A DNA stretch of 64,000 nt, taken from NCBI RefSeq assembly GCF_900099775.1, contig NZ_FMTM01000001.1, positions 930,001 through 994,000 of the forward strand, read 5' to 3'. Positions 25,687 through 34,554 of the stretch are shown one piece after another. Source of the stretch: Rhizobium mongolense subsp. loessense (GTDB lineage Bacteria; Pseudomonadota; Alphaproteobacteria; Rhizobiales; Rhizobiaceae). The notes beneath the pieces were generated by a model. That model was given only the letters and a program-made list of their open reading frames with translations. It ran no database searches and was not told the DNA's origin. Position 1 is the stretch's first letter. The number at the start of each line of letters is the position of its first letter. A program made the position numbers and the translations under genes.

Positions 25687-26552
25687 TAGAGCCCGTAAGG
25701 GAAATAACGCAAATAGATTTCCTGCAGGCGGCCGTTTCTGGAAAGCGTTGCAAGCGCATGGTCCAACGCAGCGGTCAATATGCCGTCGTTCTGGCGAAGC
25801 ATGATCGTCATGCCTTCCCCAAGAAACTGCTCCGACAGATAAGGGCCGTCGAAGAGCGCACAGCATTTTGCTGACGCCTGGGAGGAAACCCAGAAGGACA
25901 GTTGCAGGGCATCGGCAAAGGCGGCATCCACCTTGCCATCCTTCAGCGCAGTAAGCATCGCTTCCTTGTTATCGAAAGGCACGGCTTTTATTGCCGGAAA
26001 AAAGGCGGCAAGCATGGCCTCATGGACCGTCGTCTTGACGACGCCGACCGGACGTCCGGAGAGCGATGCGGCGGTAGTCCCGCCGATCTCTGCCTTCGCA
26101 TTGCGCACAAAGCGGGCCGGTAGCATGAGGTAGGGACGGGTAAAGGTAAACTGCTTTCGCAAGTCCGCGGTTACGGCCAGTCCCGCAATGACGGCATCGC
26201 CCTGGGAGGCGGCAAGCGCTTCCTTGAGATCGGCGAAGGGAAGCGCCTGGATCTCGCATTTTGCAGCAACTTCCAGTTCATCGCAGATCTCGCGGGCCAA
26301 ATCGATATTAAAACCCGCCAGCTTGCCGTTCTGATCGGTAAAGTTGAAAGGCGGGAAGTCGAGGGAGGTGAGAAAACGGAGGCGGACGAGCGACGAAAGG
26401 TCCGGCTTGGCAAGTCGTTCGCGGGCATCAAAAAGCAGCGGCAGTGACGGCTGCGTCTGCTGCGCAAAGCCAGGTGCGGCAGATAATGCAGCTACTAATT
26501 GCAGTAAGGTTAAAAAAACAAACCTTGTAGAGGCGAGGAAAGATTGTCTCAT
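25683..26552 (-). CDS. amino-acid-type ABC solute-binding protein (family 3)
   Basis: 289 aa from ATG 26552, which places a signal peptide (STRFVFLTLLQLVAALSAAPGFA) at the N-terminus; the frame is open to 26693. SBP_bac_3 domain: LRFLTSLDFPPFNFTDQNGK, AGFNIDLAREICDELEV, then the ligand loop GDAVIAGLAVTADLRKQF, VGVVKTTVHEAML and AAFADALQLSFWVSS. No permease or ATPase gene adjoins it, so it is an orphan binding protein or a sensor-associated periplasmic protein. Confidence 0.88.
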   Translation of the reverse strand: MRQSFLASTRFVFLTLLQLVAALSAAPGFAQQTQPSLPLLFDARERLAKPDLSSLVRLRFLTSLDFPPFNFTDQNGKLAGFNIDLAREICDELEVAAKCEIQALPFADLKEALAASQGDAVIAGLAVTADLRKQFTFTRPYLMLPARFVRNAKAEIGGTTAASLSGRPVGVVKTTVHEAMLAAFFPAIKAVPFDNKEAMLTALKDGKVDAAFADALQLSFWVSSQASAKCCALFDGPYLSEQFLGEGMTIMLRQNDGILTAALDHALATLSRNGRLQEIYLRYFPYGLY

Positions 26553-27227
26553 ATCCGGCTCGTGGGGTCGGGGCATCATCGCTCGGTGATCGTGTATCAG
26601 AGTCATGCGTTTCGGGGAATATGCGCTAGGCCGCACCGTCTCGACGATGGCAACGGTGAGATCGAGGTGCGGCGGATGGGTATCCTCGGGCAACGAATAT
26701 CCGGGCGGCTAAAGGCGCATGCCGAGATCGGCCTCCTCATTTCGCCTAGCCGATCCTGTCGGCACCGGTTTCTTCAACATTTTCTGGAGCCATACCCTCT
26801 TCATTCTGCTTCGGGCGAAATGAAGATAGACAGCGGCAAACAGGCGACCTGGCTGCGATGGATCAGGCGCCGCTCAGGCTGGCTCATGCTCGCCGCCGCC
26901 TGGCGAGCCGTGCTCGCAGCTCCGGACGAACCCTTCTTGCGGGACGCCTCATACTCCGAGCAAAAATCCAGCATAGGAAATCGTCGGTAGCGTTCAAGGA
27001 ATGCGCGCCTCGAATTGCTGGGGATCGGCTTTGAACGTTAGGCCACCGTTAAGCAATATCGATTCTTATGCCGCAGAAGACGACGGCTTTTTTCAGCCGG
27101 CTGCATGACGCGGACGTCGAGCCCTCACCAGATCATTTCGAACATGCCGCAGCTCCATGCCGAGTTTCGAACCATCGATTTTCGAGAATACGGGCAAGCA
27201 GAAGGCCTAAGAAAGCGGATATTTTCC
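26553..27227. other. 675-nt gap, no supported gene
   Basis: A plus-strand frame covering 26544-26990 reads without family features; a 56-residue section from 26821 (MKIDSGKQATWLRWIRRRSG) with one hydrophobic stretch could be a small membrane protein but lacks a convincing RBS. The rest probably holds the chemoreceptor promoter. Confidence 0.4.
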
Positions 27228-29234
27228 ATGCGAACACTGCTGAAGAACCTGAAAATTCGAACCAAGATCATGTCCATCCTCATGCTTCTGGGGGTGATCG
27301 CCATCAGCGGTTTGATCTACGTCATCACCGAGTTCCGTCATGCGGATGCGACATACAGCACCTTCATCGACCATGAAGCATTGGCGGCCATGCAAGGTGC
27401 GCGCGCCAGCGCGTCTGTCGTCGCCGCCGTGCTGCAGACCACGAGGCTGGCGAGCCTGAAGGCGGGCACGCCCGCTTTCCATACCGCGCTTTCCACACCG
27501 AGCAAGCTGCCGCAAGCGCGGGACCGTCTTAAAGAGGCGGCCGTTCTGGTACCCGGCCGCAAGCCGGCGATAGACGATATTCTCAGCGGAATCGCCGAAA
27601 TAGAAACGATTTCAGGCAAGGTTGCCGAAATGAGCAAGGCAAGCGACAGTGCCGGAGCCCAGATTGCGGCCGATCAGCTGAACGCCAAGCTCACCGTACT
27701 GACCCCGAAGATGACGGCGAATAACGATGCCTTGATGTCAATGCTCAACGATGGCGGGGACGCTGTTTCGGCACGCGTCAATGAGCGCATCAATCTCTGC
27801 CTTGCGATAATTGCGGCGGCCGTCATCGGCGCCATCGCGCTCGGCATCGTCATCGCACAGGCCGGCATCACCTCGCCGATGGCGAAGCTTCGTGAGCGAA
27901 TGACACGCCTTGCCGAAGGCGAAACCGACAGCGATGTGCCGGGCCTCGAACGCCGCGACGAAGTGGGCCAGATGGCCGAAGCGCTCGAAGTTTTCCGCAA
28001 CAGTGCGATTGAGCGCATTAAGCTCGAAGCTCAGGCGGAAGTCGATCGCAACCTGACCGATGGCGAACGCCGCGAGCGCGAAGCCCAGAAGGCTCGCGAA
28101 GCGGCGGAATTGTCCGGCGCGGCAGAGGCGCTCGGCGACGGGCTGCGCCGTCTCGCATCGGGCGATCTTGCCTCGCATATCGATGTCCCGTTCGCAGAAC
28201 ATCTCGATGGATTGCGCCACGACTTCAACCATTCGGTCGAAAAGCTGAACGAGGCGATGTGCACCGTCGGCGCCAATGCCCGGGCGATCGGCATGGGGGC
28301 GAATGAAATCCGTTCATCGGCCGACGAACTTTCGAAGCGCACGGAGCAGCAGGCCGCCTCCGTGGAGGAAACCGCTGCCGCGCTGGAACAGATCACAACG
28401 ACTGTAAAGGACGCCGCCCGCCGCGCGCAGGAAGCAAGCGAACTCGTTGCCCGCACCCGCGCAGGCGCCGAGAAGTCCGGCGAAGTCGTCCGCAATGCCG
28501 TCAAGGCGATGCAGCAGATCTCGCAGTCCTCGGCCGAGATCAGCAATATCATCGGCGTGATCGACGACATCGCCTTCCAGACGAATCTGCTGGCCCTGAA
28601 TGCCGGCGTGGAGGCAGCTCGTGCGGGCGAAGCGGGCAAGGGCTTTGCGGTCGTCGCTCAGGAAGTGCGGGAACTGGCGCAGCGTTCGGCGAATGCGGCA
28701 AGGGAGATCAAGTCGCTGATCATCAATTCCGGCACACATGTCCAGACCGGCGTTGCCCTTGTCGGCGAAACGGGTAAGGCGCTCGACACCATCGTTCATG
28801 AGGTGCAGGAGATCAACCAGCACGTCCACGCGATCGCGGAGGCTTCCCGCGAGCAATCGACAGGCTTGCAGGAAATCAATACGGCCGTGAACACCATGGA
28901 CCAGGGCACGCAACAGAATGCCGCCATGGTCGAAGAGAGCACGGCGGCAAGTCACAGCCTGGCAACGGAGGCCGCCGCGCTGAACGAACTGCTCGGCCAA
29001 TTCAAGCTGAGCGGAACGGATAGCTTCATCGCAGCGGCACGTCCGATGCCGCAAGCACCAGCACGGCCTGCTGCGACCCGTTCGGCGCCGGTATCAAAAT
29101 CCGCAATCCGCGTGGCGACAGTGAGCACGCGGCCCGCCGCTTCGCCTGCACACGCACTTGGCCAGAAGCTTGCCGGCGCATTTGGCATTAACAACGCTTC
29201 ACAAAACAAGGAAGCCGATTGGACAGAATTTTGA
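27228..29234 (+). CDS. methyl-accepting chemotaxis protein with two HAMP modules
   Basis: 668 aa from ATG 27228 (MRTLLKNLKIRTKIM). TM1 about residues 12-33, a short helical periplasmic domain of about 150 residues, TM2 about 188-210, HAMP 1 about 212-265 (ITSPMAKLRERMTRLAEGE), a second HAMP about 300-365 (LGDGLRRLASGDLASHIDVP), then the signalling hairpin with tip IDDIAFQTNLLALNAGVEAA around residue 450. The C-terminus is DWTEF, a W-x-x-F pentapeptide like the NWETF tether for CheR/CheB, so adaptation enzymes probably dock here. Ligand unknown. Confidence 0.93.
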   Translation: MRTLLKNLKIRTKIMSILMLLGVIAISGLIYVITEFRHADATYSTFIDHEALAAMQGARASASVVAAVLQTTRLASLKAGTPAFHTALSTPSKLPQARDRLKEAAVLVPGRKPAIDDILSGIAEIETISGKVAEMSKASDSAGAQIAADQLNAKLTVLTPKMTANNDALMSMLNDGGDAVSARVNERINLCLAIIAAAVIGAIALGIVIAQAGITSPMAKLRERMTRLAEGETDSDVPGLERRDEVGQMAEALEVFRNSAIERIKLEAQAEVDRNLTDGERREREAQKAREAAELSGAAEALGDGLRRLASGDLASHIDVPFAEHLDGLRHDFNHSVEKLNEAMCTVGANARAIGMGANEIRSSADELSKRTEQQAASVEETAAALEQITTTVKDAARRAQEASELVARTRAGAEKSGEVVRNAVKAMQQISQSSAEISNIIGVIDDIAFQTNLLALNAGVEAARAGEAGKGFAVVAQEVRELAQRSANAAREIKSLIINSGTHVQTGVALVGETGKALDTIVHEVQEINQHVHAIAEASREQSTGLQEINTAVNTMDQGTQQNAAMVEESTAASHSLATEAAALNELLGQFKLSGTDSFIAAARPMPQAPARPAATRSAPVSKSAIRVATVSTRPAASPAHALGQKLAGAFGINNASQNKEADWTEF

Positions 29235-29238
29235 GAAC

Positions 29239-29256
29239 GGGCGGCTAGAGCCGCCC
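29239..29256 (+). terminator. hairpin after the chemoreceptor gene
   Basis: GGGCGGC-TAGA-GCCGCCC, a perfect 7-bp stem 5 nt after the stop codon; no long T-run follows. Confidence 0.5.
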
Positions 29257-29295
29257 ACTCGCTTATAGGCGTCCCACCTGTGAAACGAAAGCAGC

Positions 29296-29369
29296 TGGAG
29301 CGGGTGAAGGGAATCGAACCCTCGTATTCAGCTTGGGAAGCTGCTGCTCTACCATTGAGCTACACCCGC
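29296..29369 (-). tRNA. tRNA-Gly (CCC)
   Basis: The minus strand gives GCGGGTG...CACCCGC acceptor stem pairs, D-arm GCTC/GAGC, anticodon loop TTCCCAA (anticodon CCC), T-arm GAGGGTTCGATTCCCTT and an encoded CCA. All arms pair except the top of the anticodon stem (G27-A43). Confidence 0.95.
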
Positions 29370-29413
29370 GATCACGGAAGCCTTCCAACAGATGGGTGGC
29401 GGTGTCAAGGCTC

Positions 29414-30505
29414 TCAGATGCGGAAGTGCTTCGAGAGTTTCAGGCCCTGGGCCTGGTAGTTCGATCCAAGGCCGGAACCATAAAGGCTTTCGGGTTTCTC
29501 CAGCATGTGCTCGTAAACCAGGCGGCCGACGATCTGGCCGTCCTCGAGGATGAAGGGCACCTCATGGCTGCGGACTTCGAGAACGGCGCGGCTGCCCATG
29601 CCGCCGGCAGGCGCGTGGCCGAAGCCTGGATCGAAGAAGCCGGCGTAGTGCACGCGAAACTCGCCGACGAGCGGATCGAAGGGCGTCATTTCGGCTGCGT
29701 AGTGCGGCGGAACGTGCACGGCCTCGCGCGAAACGAGGATATAGAACTCGTCCGGATCGAGGATCAGTTCGTTGCGGCCGCGGCTGTAAAGCGGCTCCCA
29801 GAAATCGAATATATCGTGCTCAGCCTTCTTATCGACATCGACGACGGCCGTGTGATGCTTGCCGCGGTAGCCGATCAGGCCATCCTTGTCGCCTGCCAGG
29901 TCGATCGACAGCGCAATGCCGCCGCCCGAAACGTTCGGCTTGGAGCTTGCAACCAGCGTTTCCGCATCATGCAGCGCCTGCAATTCCGGCTCGCCGAGAA
30001 TCGAATGCCCGACGCGGAAGCGGATCTGCGAGAGGCGCGAGCCGCGGCGCACGACGACGGGGAACGTGCGCGGGCTGATTTCCAGATAGAGCGGGCCAGA
30101 ATAACCGGTCGGAATCTTGTCGAATTCCTGCGCGTAATCAGTAATGACACGGGTGAAGATGTCGAGGCGGCCGGTCGAGCTCTTCGGGTTGGCCGAGGCA
30201 GACATTTCAGCCGGAAGATCGAGCCGCTCCATGAGGGGCACGATATAGACGCAACCCGTTTCGAGCACGGCTCCTTCGGAGAGGTCGATGACGTGCAGGC
30301 TCAGCCGGTCGAGCTTGTCGGCAACGAGATGCGAGGGGCCTGGCATGAAACTTGCCCGGACGCGGAACGCCTTGGCCCCCAGGCGCAGGTCCAGGCTTGC
30401 CGGCTGGATCTGATCGCGATCCAGCTCCCGCTCACTCGTAAGGCGGCCCGTTTCAAACAGCGCAGCAATTGCGCGGTCGGCCAAGATTCCAGTTTCGCGA
30501 GCCAT
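29414..30505 (-). CDS. dcd: 2'-deoxycytidine 5'-triphosphate deaminase, long form
   Basis: 363 aa from ATG 30505, with GGAG 5 nt upstream; an ATG one codon earlier is possible. It deaminates dCTP to dUTP for dTMP synthesis. The long alphaproteobacterial form contains two dUTPase-like repeats: DQIQPASLDLRLG, SASANPKSSTGRLDIFTRVI (with the SSxGR motif of the deaminase/dUTPase fold), PLYLEISPRTFPVVVRRG and EFRVHYAGFFDPGFGHAP. The gene is often annotated from a much longer open frame running to 31759, but that extension is antisense to metZ. Divergent from metZ, with a shared 200-nt region. Confidence 0.95.
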   Translation of the reverse strand: MARETGILADRAIAALFETGRLTSERELDRDQIQPASLDLRLGAKAFRVRASFMPGPSHLVADKLDRLSLHVIDLSEGAVLETGCVYIVPLMERLDLPAEMSASANPKSSTGRLDIFTRVITDYAQEFDKIPTGYSGPLYLEISPRTFPVVVRRGSRLSQIRFRVGHSILGEPELQALHDAETLVASSKPNVSGGGIALSIDLAGDKDGLIGYRGKHHTAVVDVDKKAEHDIFDFWEPLYSRGRNELILDPDEFYILVSREAVHVPPHYAAEMTPFDPLVGEFRVHYAGFFDPGFGHAPAGGMGSRAVLEVRSHEVPFILEDGQIVGRLVYEHMLEKPESLYGSGLGSNYQAQGLKLSKHFRI

Positions 30506-30587
30506 CATGCTCCATCCATAATTTGCCTCAGACAAAACCAAACTCAAGGAATTGACGCAAGAAGCTAACAGCAGTATTGCAGCTTTA

Positions 30588-30641
30588 TCCCGTGGTGATT
30601 TGGCCGGTCGGCTTGCAGCCACGTTAAAGAAGTGGCTAAAA
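30588..30641 (+). promoter_or_regulatory. SAM-II riboswitch
   Basis: The sequence matches the SAM-II (metA motif) consensus: TCCCGTGGTGATTTGGCCGG, then CGGCTTGCAGCCACGTTAAA and AGTGGCTAAA, forming the H-type pseudoknot aptamer. It senses S-adenosylmethionine and turns down the following methionine-synthesis gene (metZ, ATG at 30707). Confidence 0.92.
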
Positions 30642-30642
30642 A

Positions 30643-30684
30643 GACCGGGTATGAAACCGGTCTGCTTTTGCGGCCGGTTTTTTT
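30643..30684 (+). terminator. two mutually exclusive hairpins downstream of the SAM-II aptamer
   Basis: GACCGG (30643-30648) can pair with CCGGTC (30657-30662). Alternatively AACCGGTC (30655-30662) pairs with GGCCGGTT (30672-30679), followed by seven T (30678-30684), a good intrinsic terminator. The shared segment means only one can form, the layout of a transcription-attenuation switch. Confidence 0.65.
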
Positions 30685-30706
30685 GTTGTTTGAAGGTGGT
30701 GATGGC

Positions 30707-31891
30707 ATGAGCAAGACTTGGCGCCCGGCAACCCAACTCGTTCACGAAGGGACGCTGCGCTCGCAATATGGCGAGACTTCGGAAGCGATCTTTCTGACGC
30801 AAGGTTTCGTCTATGATTCCTCTGAAGCGGCGGAAGCCCGCTTCAAGGGTGAGACGGACGGCTTCATCTATGCCCGATACGGAAGCCCGACCAACGATAT
30901 GTTCGAAAAGCGGATGTGTGCGCTCGAAGGCGCCGAAGACGCCCGCGCCACCGCTTCCGGCATGGCTGCCGTCACCGCGGCGATCCTCTGCCAGTTGAAG
31001 GCCGGCGACCATATCGTGGCAGCCCGCGCGCTCTTCGGCTCCTGCCGGTGGGTGGTCGAAACGCTTGCGCCGAAATACGGCATCGAATGCACACTCATCG
31101 ACGGCCGCTATCTCGAAAACTGGGAGAAGGCGATCCGCCCGGCGACGAAAGTCTTCTTCCTCGAAAGCCCGACGAACCCGACGCTGGAAGTGATCGACAT
31201 CGCAGGCGTTGCCAAGCTCGCCGACCAGATCGGCGCCAAGGTGGTCGTCGACAACGTCTTCGCAACACCCCTCTTCCAGAAGCCCCTGGAACTCGGCGCG
31301 CATGTCGTCGTCTATTCCGCGACCAAGCATATCGACGGCCAGGGCCGCTGCCTCGGCGGCGTGGTGCTTTCCGACAAGCAATGGATCGACGAAAACCTGC
31401 ACGACTACTTCCGCCATACGGGTCCGGCCATGTCGCCGTTCAATGCCTGGACGCTTCTGAAGGGCATCGAAACGCTGCCGCTGCGCGTCAAGCAGCAGAC
31501 GGCGAGTGCCGCCAGGATCGCGGACTTCCTTGCCGAACAGAAGCAGGTGGCAAAGGTGATCTATCCGGGCCGCAAGGATCATCCGCAGGCCGATATCATC
31601 GCCAAGCAGATGTCCGGCGGCTCGACGCTCGTCGCATTCGAGCTGAAGGGCGGGAAGGAAGCAGCCTTCGCGTTGCAGAATGCGCTCGATATCATCAAAA
31701 TCTCGAACAATCTCGGCGATTCCAAGAGCCTGATCACGCATCCGGCAACGACGACGCACAAGAACCTGAGCGATGACGCCCGCGCGGAACTAGGCATTTC
31801 CCCCGGCACCGTTCGCCTTTCGCTCGGCATCGAGGATGCCGAAGACCTGGTCGAAGATTTCGCTCAGGCTCTTTCAAAGGTTAAGTCCTGA
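30707..31891 (+). CDS. metZ: O-succinylhomoserine sulfhydrylase
   Basis: 394 aa from ATG 30707 (AAGGTGG upstream); the frame is open through the terminator but that part is leader RNA. PLP enzyme of the Cys/Met metabolism family making homocysteine from O-succinylhomoserine and sulfide. Motifs: IFLTQGFVYDSSEAAEARF, YARYGSPTNDMFE, ATASGMAAVTAAILC, FFLESPTNPTLEVID, VVDNVFATPLFQ and the PLP-lysine site VVYSATKHIDGQGRCLGG. The SAM-II riboswitch upstream fits this role exactly. Confidence 0.96.
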   Translation: MSKTWRPATQLVHEGTLRSQYGETSEAIFLTQGFVYDSSEAAEARFKGETDGFIYARYGSPTNDMFEKRMCALEGAEDARATASGMAAVTAAILCQLKAGDHIVAARALFGSCRWVVETLAPKYGIECTLIDGRYLENWEKAIRPATKVFFLESPTNPTLEVIDIAGVAKLADQIGAKVVVDNVFATPLFQKPLELGAHVVVYSATKHIDGQGRCLGGVVLSDKQWIDENLHDYFRHTGPAMSPFNAWTLLKGIETLPLRVKQQTASAARIADFLAEQKQVAKVIYPGRKDHPQADIIAKQMSGGSTLVAFELKGGKEAAFALQNALDIIKISNNLGDSKSLITHPATTTHKNLSDDARAELGISPGTVRLSLGIEDAEDLVEDFAQALSKVKS

Positions 31892-31905
31892 CCTGCAATA
31901 GCGAC

Positions 31906-31928
31906 GGCCGGACCTTGCCGGTCCGGCC
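31906..31928 (+). terminator. hairpin after metZ
   Basis: GGCCGGACC / GGTCCGGCC, a perfect 9-bp stem with a 5-nt loop, 15 nt past the metZ stop. No T-run. Confidence 0.55.
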
Positions 31929-32113
31929 GCACGCTCCACCTAAGAAATGGCGCAAGAGCTTTGCTTTAATACGGGAATTAACTTCGAAAATTAGGATTAA
32001 TGTTCGAAACGACGTGCAATCTTCGCGGTTTGAAGGATGATGCATGTGCCGTTTCTTGACGGATCGAGCGCTGTATAAGATACGGGTAACATATCTTAGC
32101 TATGGTGTAAGGC

Positions 32114-32506
32114 ATGTACCGCGCCCTCACACGAGATATCGAAGTTGTCGTCGAGCCCTTTTATCTGGAGGAGCAATCCGATCCGGATGATGATCGCTAT
32201 GTCTGGGGCTACCGGATCGTGATCAGCAATAATTCGGACCTGACAGTACGGCTCATCAATCGCTACTGGAACATCACCGATCAGAACGGTCTGGTGGACG
32301 AGGTGACCGGTCCTGGGGTCGTCGGCGAGCAGCCCCGGCTGGAACCCGGCGATACCTACGAATACTCGTCCGGCTGTCCGCTCGATACGCCTTCCGGCCT
32401 CATGTTCGGGCATTACCAGATGGAAACGGAGGACGGTGAGCTTTTCGATGTCGAAATTCCCGCCTTCTCGCTGGATTCTCCCGGGCTGCTCAGGGTGCTG
32501 AATTGA
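32114..32506 (+). CDS. apaG: ApaG domain protein
   Basis: 130 aa, family-typical length. ApaG (DUF525) immunoglobulin-like fold: [61 protein letters not shown]. ApaG binds small ligands and is linked to Co/Mg resistance in enterobacteria; its role in rhizobia is unclear. It is convergent with hslO: both stop codons lie inside a 7-bp-stem hairpin (GCTGAAT / ATTCAGC, 32497-32515), which may separate the two transcripts. Confidence 0.95.
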   Translation: MYRALTRDIEVVVEPFYLEEQSDPDDDRYVWGYRIVISNNSDLTVRLINRYWNITDQNGLVDEVTGPGVVGEQPRLEPGDTYEYSSGCPLDTPSGLMFGHYQMETEDGELFDVEIPAFSLDSPGLLRVLN

Positions 32507-33502
32507 TCATTCAGCAGCCGATGCGACTTCCACGACCTCGAACCGGTAGGTCGTGGAACAGAATTCGCAGGTAACGGCAATCTCGCCATTCTCCTGGCTG
32601 GCGTCGATCTCGTCGTCCGAAAAGCCCTTCAGCACATTCTTGATCTTATCGCGCGAGCAGCTGCAGCGGTCGAAAACTGCCCGGGTACTGAAAACACGCA
32701 CGCCACGCTCGTGGAAGAGGCGAAAGAGCAGGCGTTCGATTCCAACCTGCGGATCCGTCAGTTCGTCCGCATCGATGGTGTCGACCAACGCGCGCGCTTC
32801 GGTCCAGGCGTCGTCTTCCTTGTGTGCCAGCGCGGCGTTATCGCCGTCGCCGCCGTGGAGGTCTGGCTGGCGCATGCGCTCCGGCGCTTCCGGCAAGAAC
32901 TGCGCAACGAGACCGCCGGCGCGCCAGCGGTGGCGCGGCTTACCCGCCTCGTCGCGGTCAAACAATTCGGCGGCAGCCAGCCGGACGCGCGTCGGGATCT
33001 GCTCCGACTGACGGAAATATGTGCCGGCAATATCCTCAAGCGAGGTGCCGTCCAGCGCGACGATGCCCTGATAGGGCTGACTGAACTTGCCCTGGTCGAT
33101 GGTGAAAGCCAGTACGCCCTTGCCAAGAAGCTGTTCCGGCTCGGTTTGGCCGGCAGCGACTGCCTTGTCGAGCAGGGCCTGATCGAAGCGGGCATAGGCA
33201 CGCACGTTCTCCGGCGTCGAGAAATCAGCGACGAGGAGATCGACAGGGCCATCGCCCTTGGTCTGCACCGTGAACTTGCCTTCGAACTTGAGCGACGTCC
33301 CGAGAAGCACCGTCAGCACAATGACTTCGGCGAGCAGCCGCGCAACGGGTGCCGGATAGTGATGGCGCTCGAGGATCGCATCCAGCATGGGACCGAGCTG
33401 GACGGCGCGGCCGCGCACATCGAGGCCCTCTACCTGGAACGGGACAACGTGATCATCACCGGCGAAATTGAACTCGCCGAGAGCACTTGCGGTTTCTGCC
33501 AT
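32507..33502 (-). CDS. hslO: redox-regulated chaperone Hsp33
   Basis: 331 aa from ATG 33502 (AGGAG, 8-nt spacing). A cytosolic holdase activated by oxidation. N-terminal domain with VIVLTVLLGTSLKFEGKFT, and the C-terminal zinc-binding cysteine switch: RCSCSRDKI (CxC) and CEFC (CxxC), 4 Cys as in active Hsp33. It lies 93 nt after argF on the same strand, probably in the argD-argF-hslO operon, an arrangement I recall from other Rhizobiales. Confidence 0.96.
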   Translation of the reverse strand: MAETASALGEFNFAGDDHVVPFQVEGLDVRGRAVQLGPMLDAILERHHYPAPVARLLAEVIVLTVLLGTSLKFEGKFTVQTKGDGPVDLLVADFSTPENVRAYARFDQALLDKAVAAGQTEPEQLLGKGVLAFTIDQGKFSQPYQGIVALDGTSLEDIAGTYFRQSEQIPTRVRLAAAELFDRDEAGKPRHRWRAGGLVAQFLPEAPERMRQPDLHGGDGDNAALAHKEDDAWTEARALVDTIDADELTDPQVGIERLLFRLFHERGVRVFSTRAVFDRCSCSRDKIKNVLKGFSDDEIDASQENGEIAVTCEFCSTTYRFEVVEVASAAE

Positions 33503-33595
33503 GGTCTTACTCCTAGTAGTCCGAGCGGCAGACCAGAAGTCTATCCACTCGCGCGGCCACGAGGCCATCAGGCCAAAGGTGGCGCCCAGTATGGT

Positions 33596-34513
33596 TCAGA
33601 TCACACCCAGGCACCATGCAAGAATCGACTTTTGCGCGTGAAGACGGTTTTCCGCCTCATCGAAAACCACGGATTGCGGGCCGTCGATCACTTCGTCCGT
33701 CACTTCCTCACCACGATGGGCAGGCAGGCAATGCATGAACAATGCATCCTTGCCGGCCTTTGCCATCAAAGCCGCGTTGACCTGATAGGGCTGGAAAACG
33801 TTGTGACCGCGGGCCCGATGTTCCTGATTCATGGAGACCCAGGTATCGGTTACCACGCAATCGGCACCCTCGACCGCACGGTCGGCATCATGGCCAAGCA
33901 TGATCTGGGCGCCCTCGTTGCGGGCCCAGTTCAGATAGTGATCCTTCGGCTCGGAACCAAGGGGCACGGCCATGTTCATGCGATAGCCGAAACGGGCAGC
34001 GCCTTCGACCAGCGAGTGCAGCACGTTATTGCCATCGCCGGTCCAGGCGATCGTCTTGCCCTTGACGGGACCGCGATGCTCCTCGAAGGTCATGATGTCG
34101 GCCATGATCTGGCAGGGGTGTGTGTCGTCCGTGAGCGCGTTGATGACCGGCACCGTCGCGCGTTCGGCAAGTTCCAGCATGCGGTGATGCTCTGTGGTGC
34201 GGATCATGATGGCGTCGACGTAACGCGAGAGCACCTTGGCGGTATCGCCGATCGCCTCCGCGCGGCCGAGCTGCATCTCTGTGCCGGAGAGAAAAAGCGT
34301 CTCGCCGCCAAGCTGGCGCATGCCGACATCGAAGGAAACGCGCGTGCGAGTCGAGGGCTTCTCGAAAATCATTGCCAGCATCTTGCCTGCGAGCGGTTTA
34401 TCGCCCTTACCGGCCTTGAAGGCCTGCTTGCGTACGATCGCATCATCCATGATGGACCTGAGATCGGATGCGGTTACCGCCGAGAGATCGAGAAAGTGTT
34501 TGGGGGAAGCCAT
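33596..34513 (-). CDS. argF: ornithine carbamoyltransferase
   Basis: 305 aa. Forms citrulline from ornithine and carbamoyl phosphate. The carbamoyl-phosphate site [20 protein letters not shown], the [11 protein letters not shown] motif, ornithine-side SMNQE and the catalytic [20 protein letters not shown] are all intact. Second gene of the arginine operon, 41 nt after argD. Confidence 0.97.
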   Translation of the reverse strand: MASPKHFLDLSAVTASDLRSIMDDAIVRKQAFKAGKGDKPLAGKMLAMIFEKPSTRTRVSFDVGMRQLGGETLFLSGTEMQLGRAEAIGDTAKVLSRYVDAIMIRTTEHHRMLELAERATVPVINALTDDTHPCQIMADIMTFEEHRGPVKGKTIAWTGDGNNVLHSLVEGAARFGYRMNMAVPLGSEPKDHYLNWARNEGAQIMLGHDADRAVEGADCVVTDTWVSMNQEHRARGHNVFQPYQVNAALMAKAGKDALFMHCLPAHRGEEVTDEVIDGPQSVVFDEAENRLHAQKSILAWCLGVI

Positions 34514-34554
34514 GTCGTTCTTACCTGTATGCCCCTTGAGAGGCGTCTATCCGT

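Noticed and set aside
29333-30568. 411-codon plus-strand frame
   Set aside because: Antisense shadow of dcd with no family features.
29414-31759. 781-codon open frame containing dcd
   Set aside because: Only the last 363 codons are dCTP deaminase; the rest is antisense to metZ and to the riboswitch.
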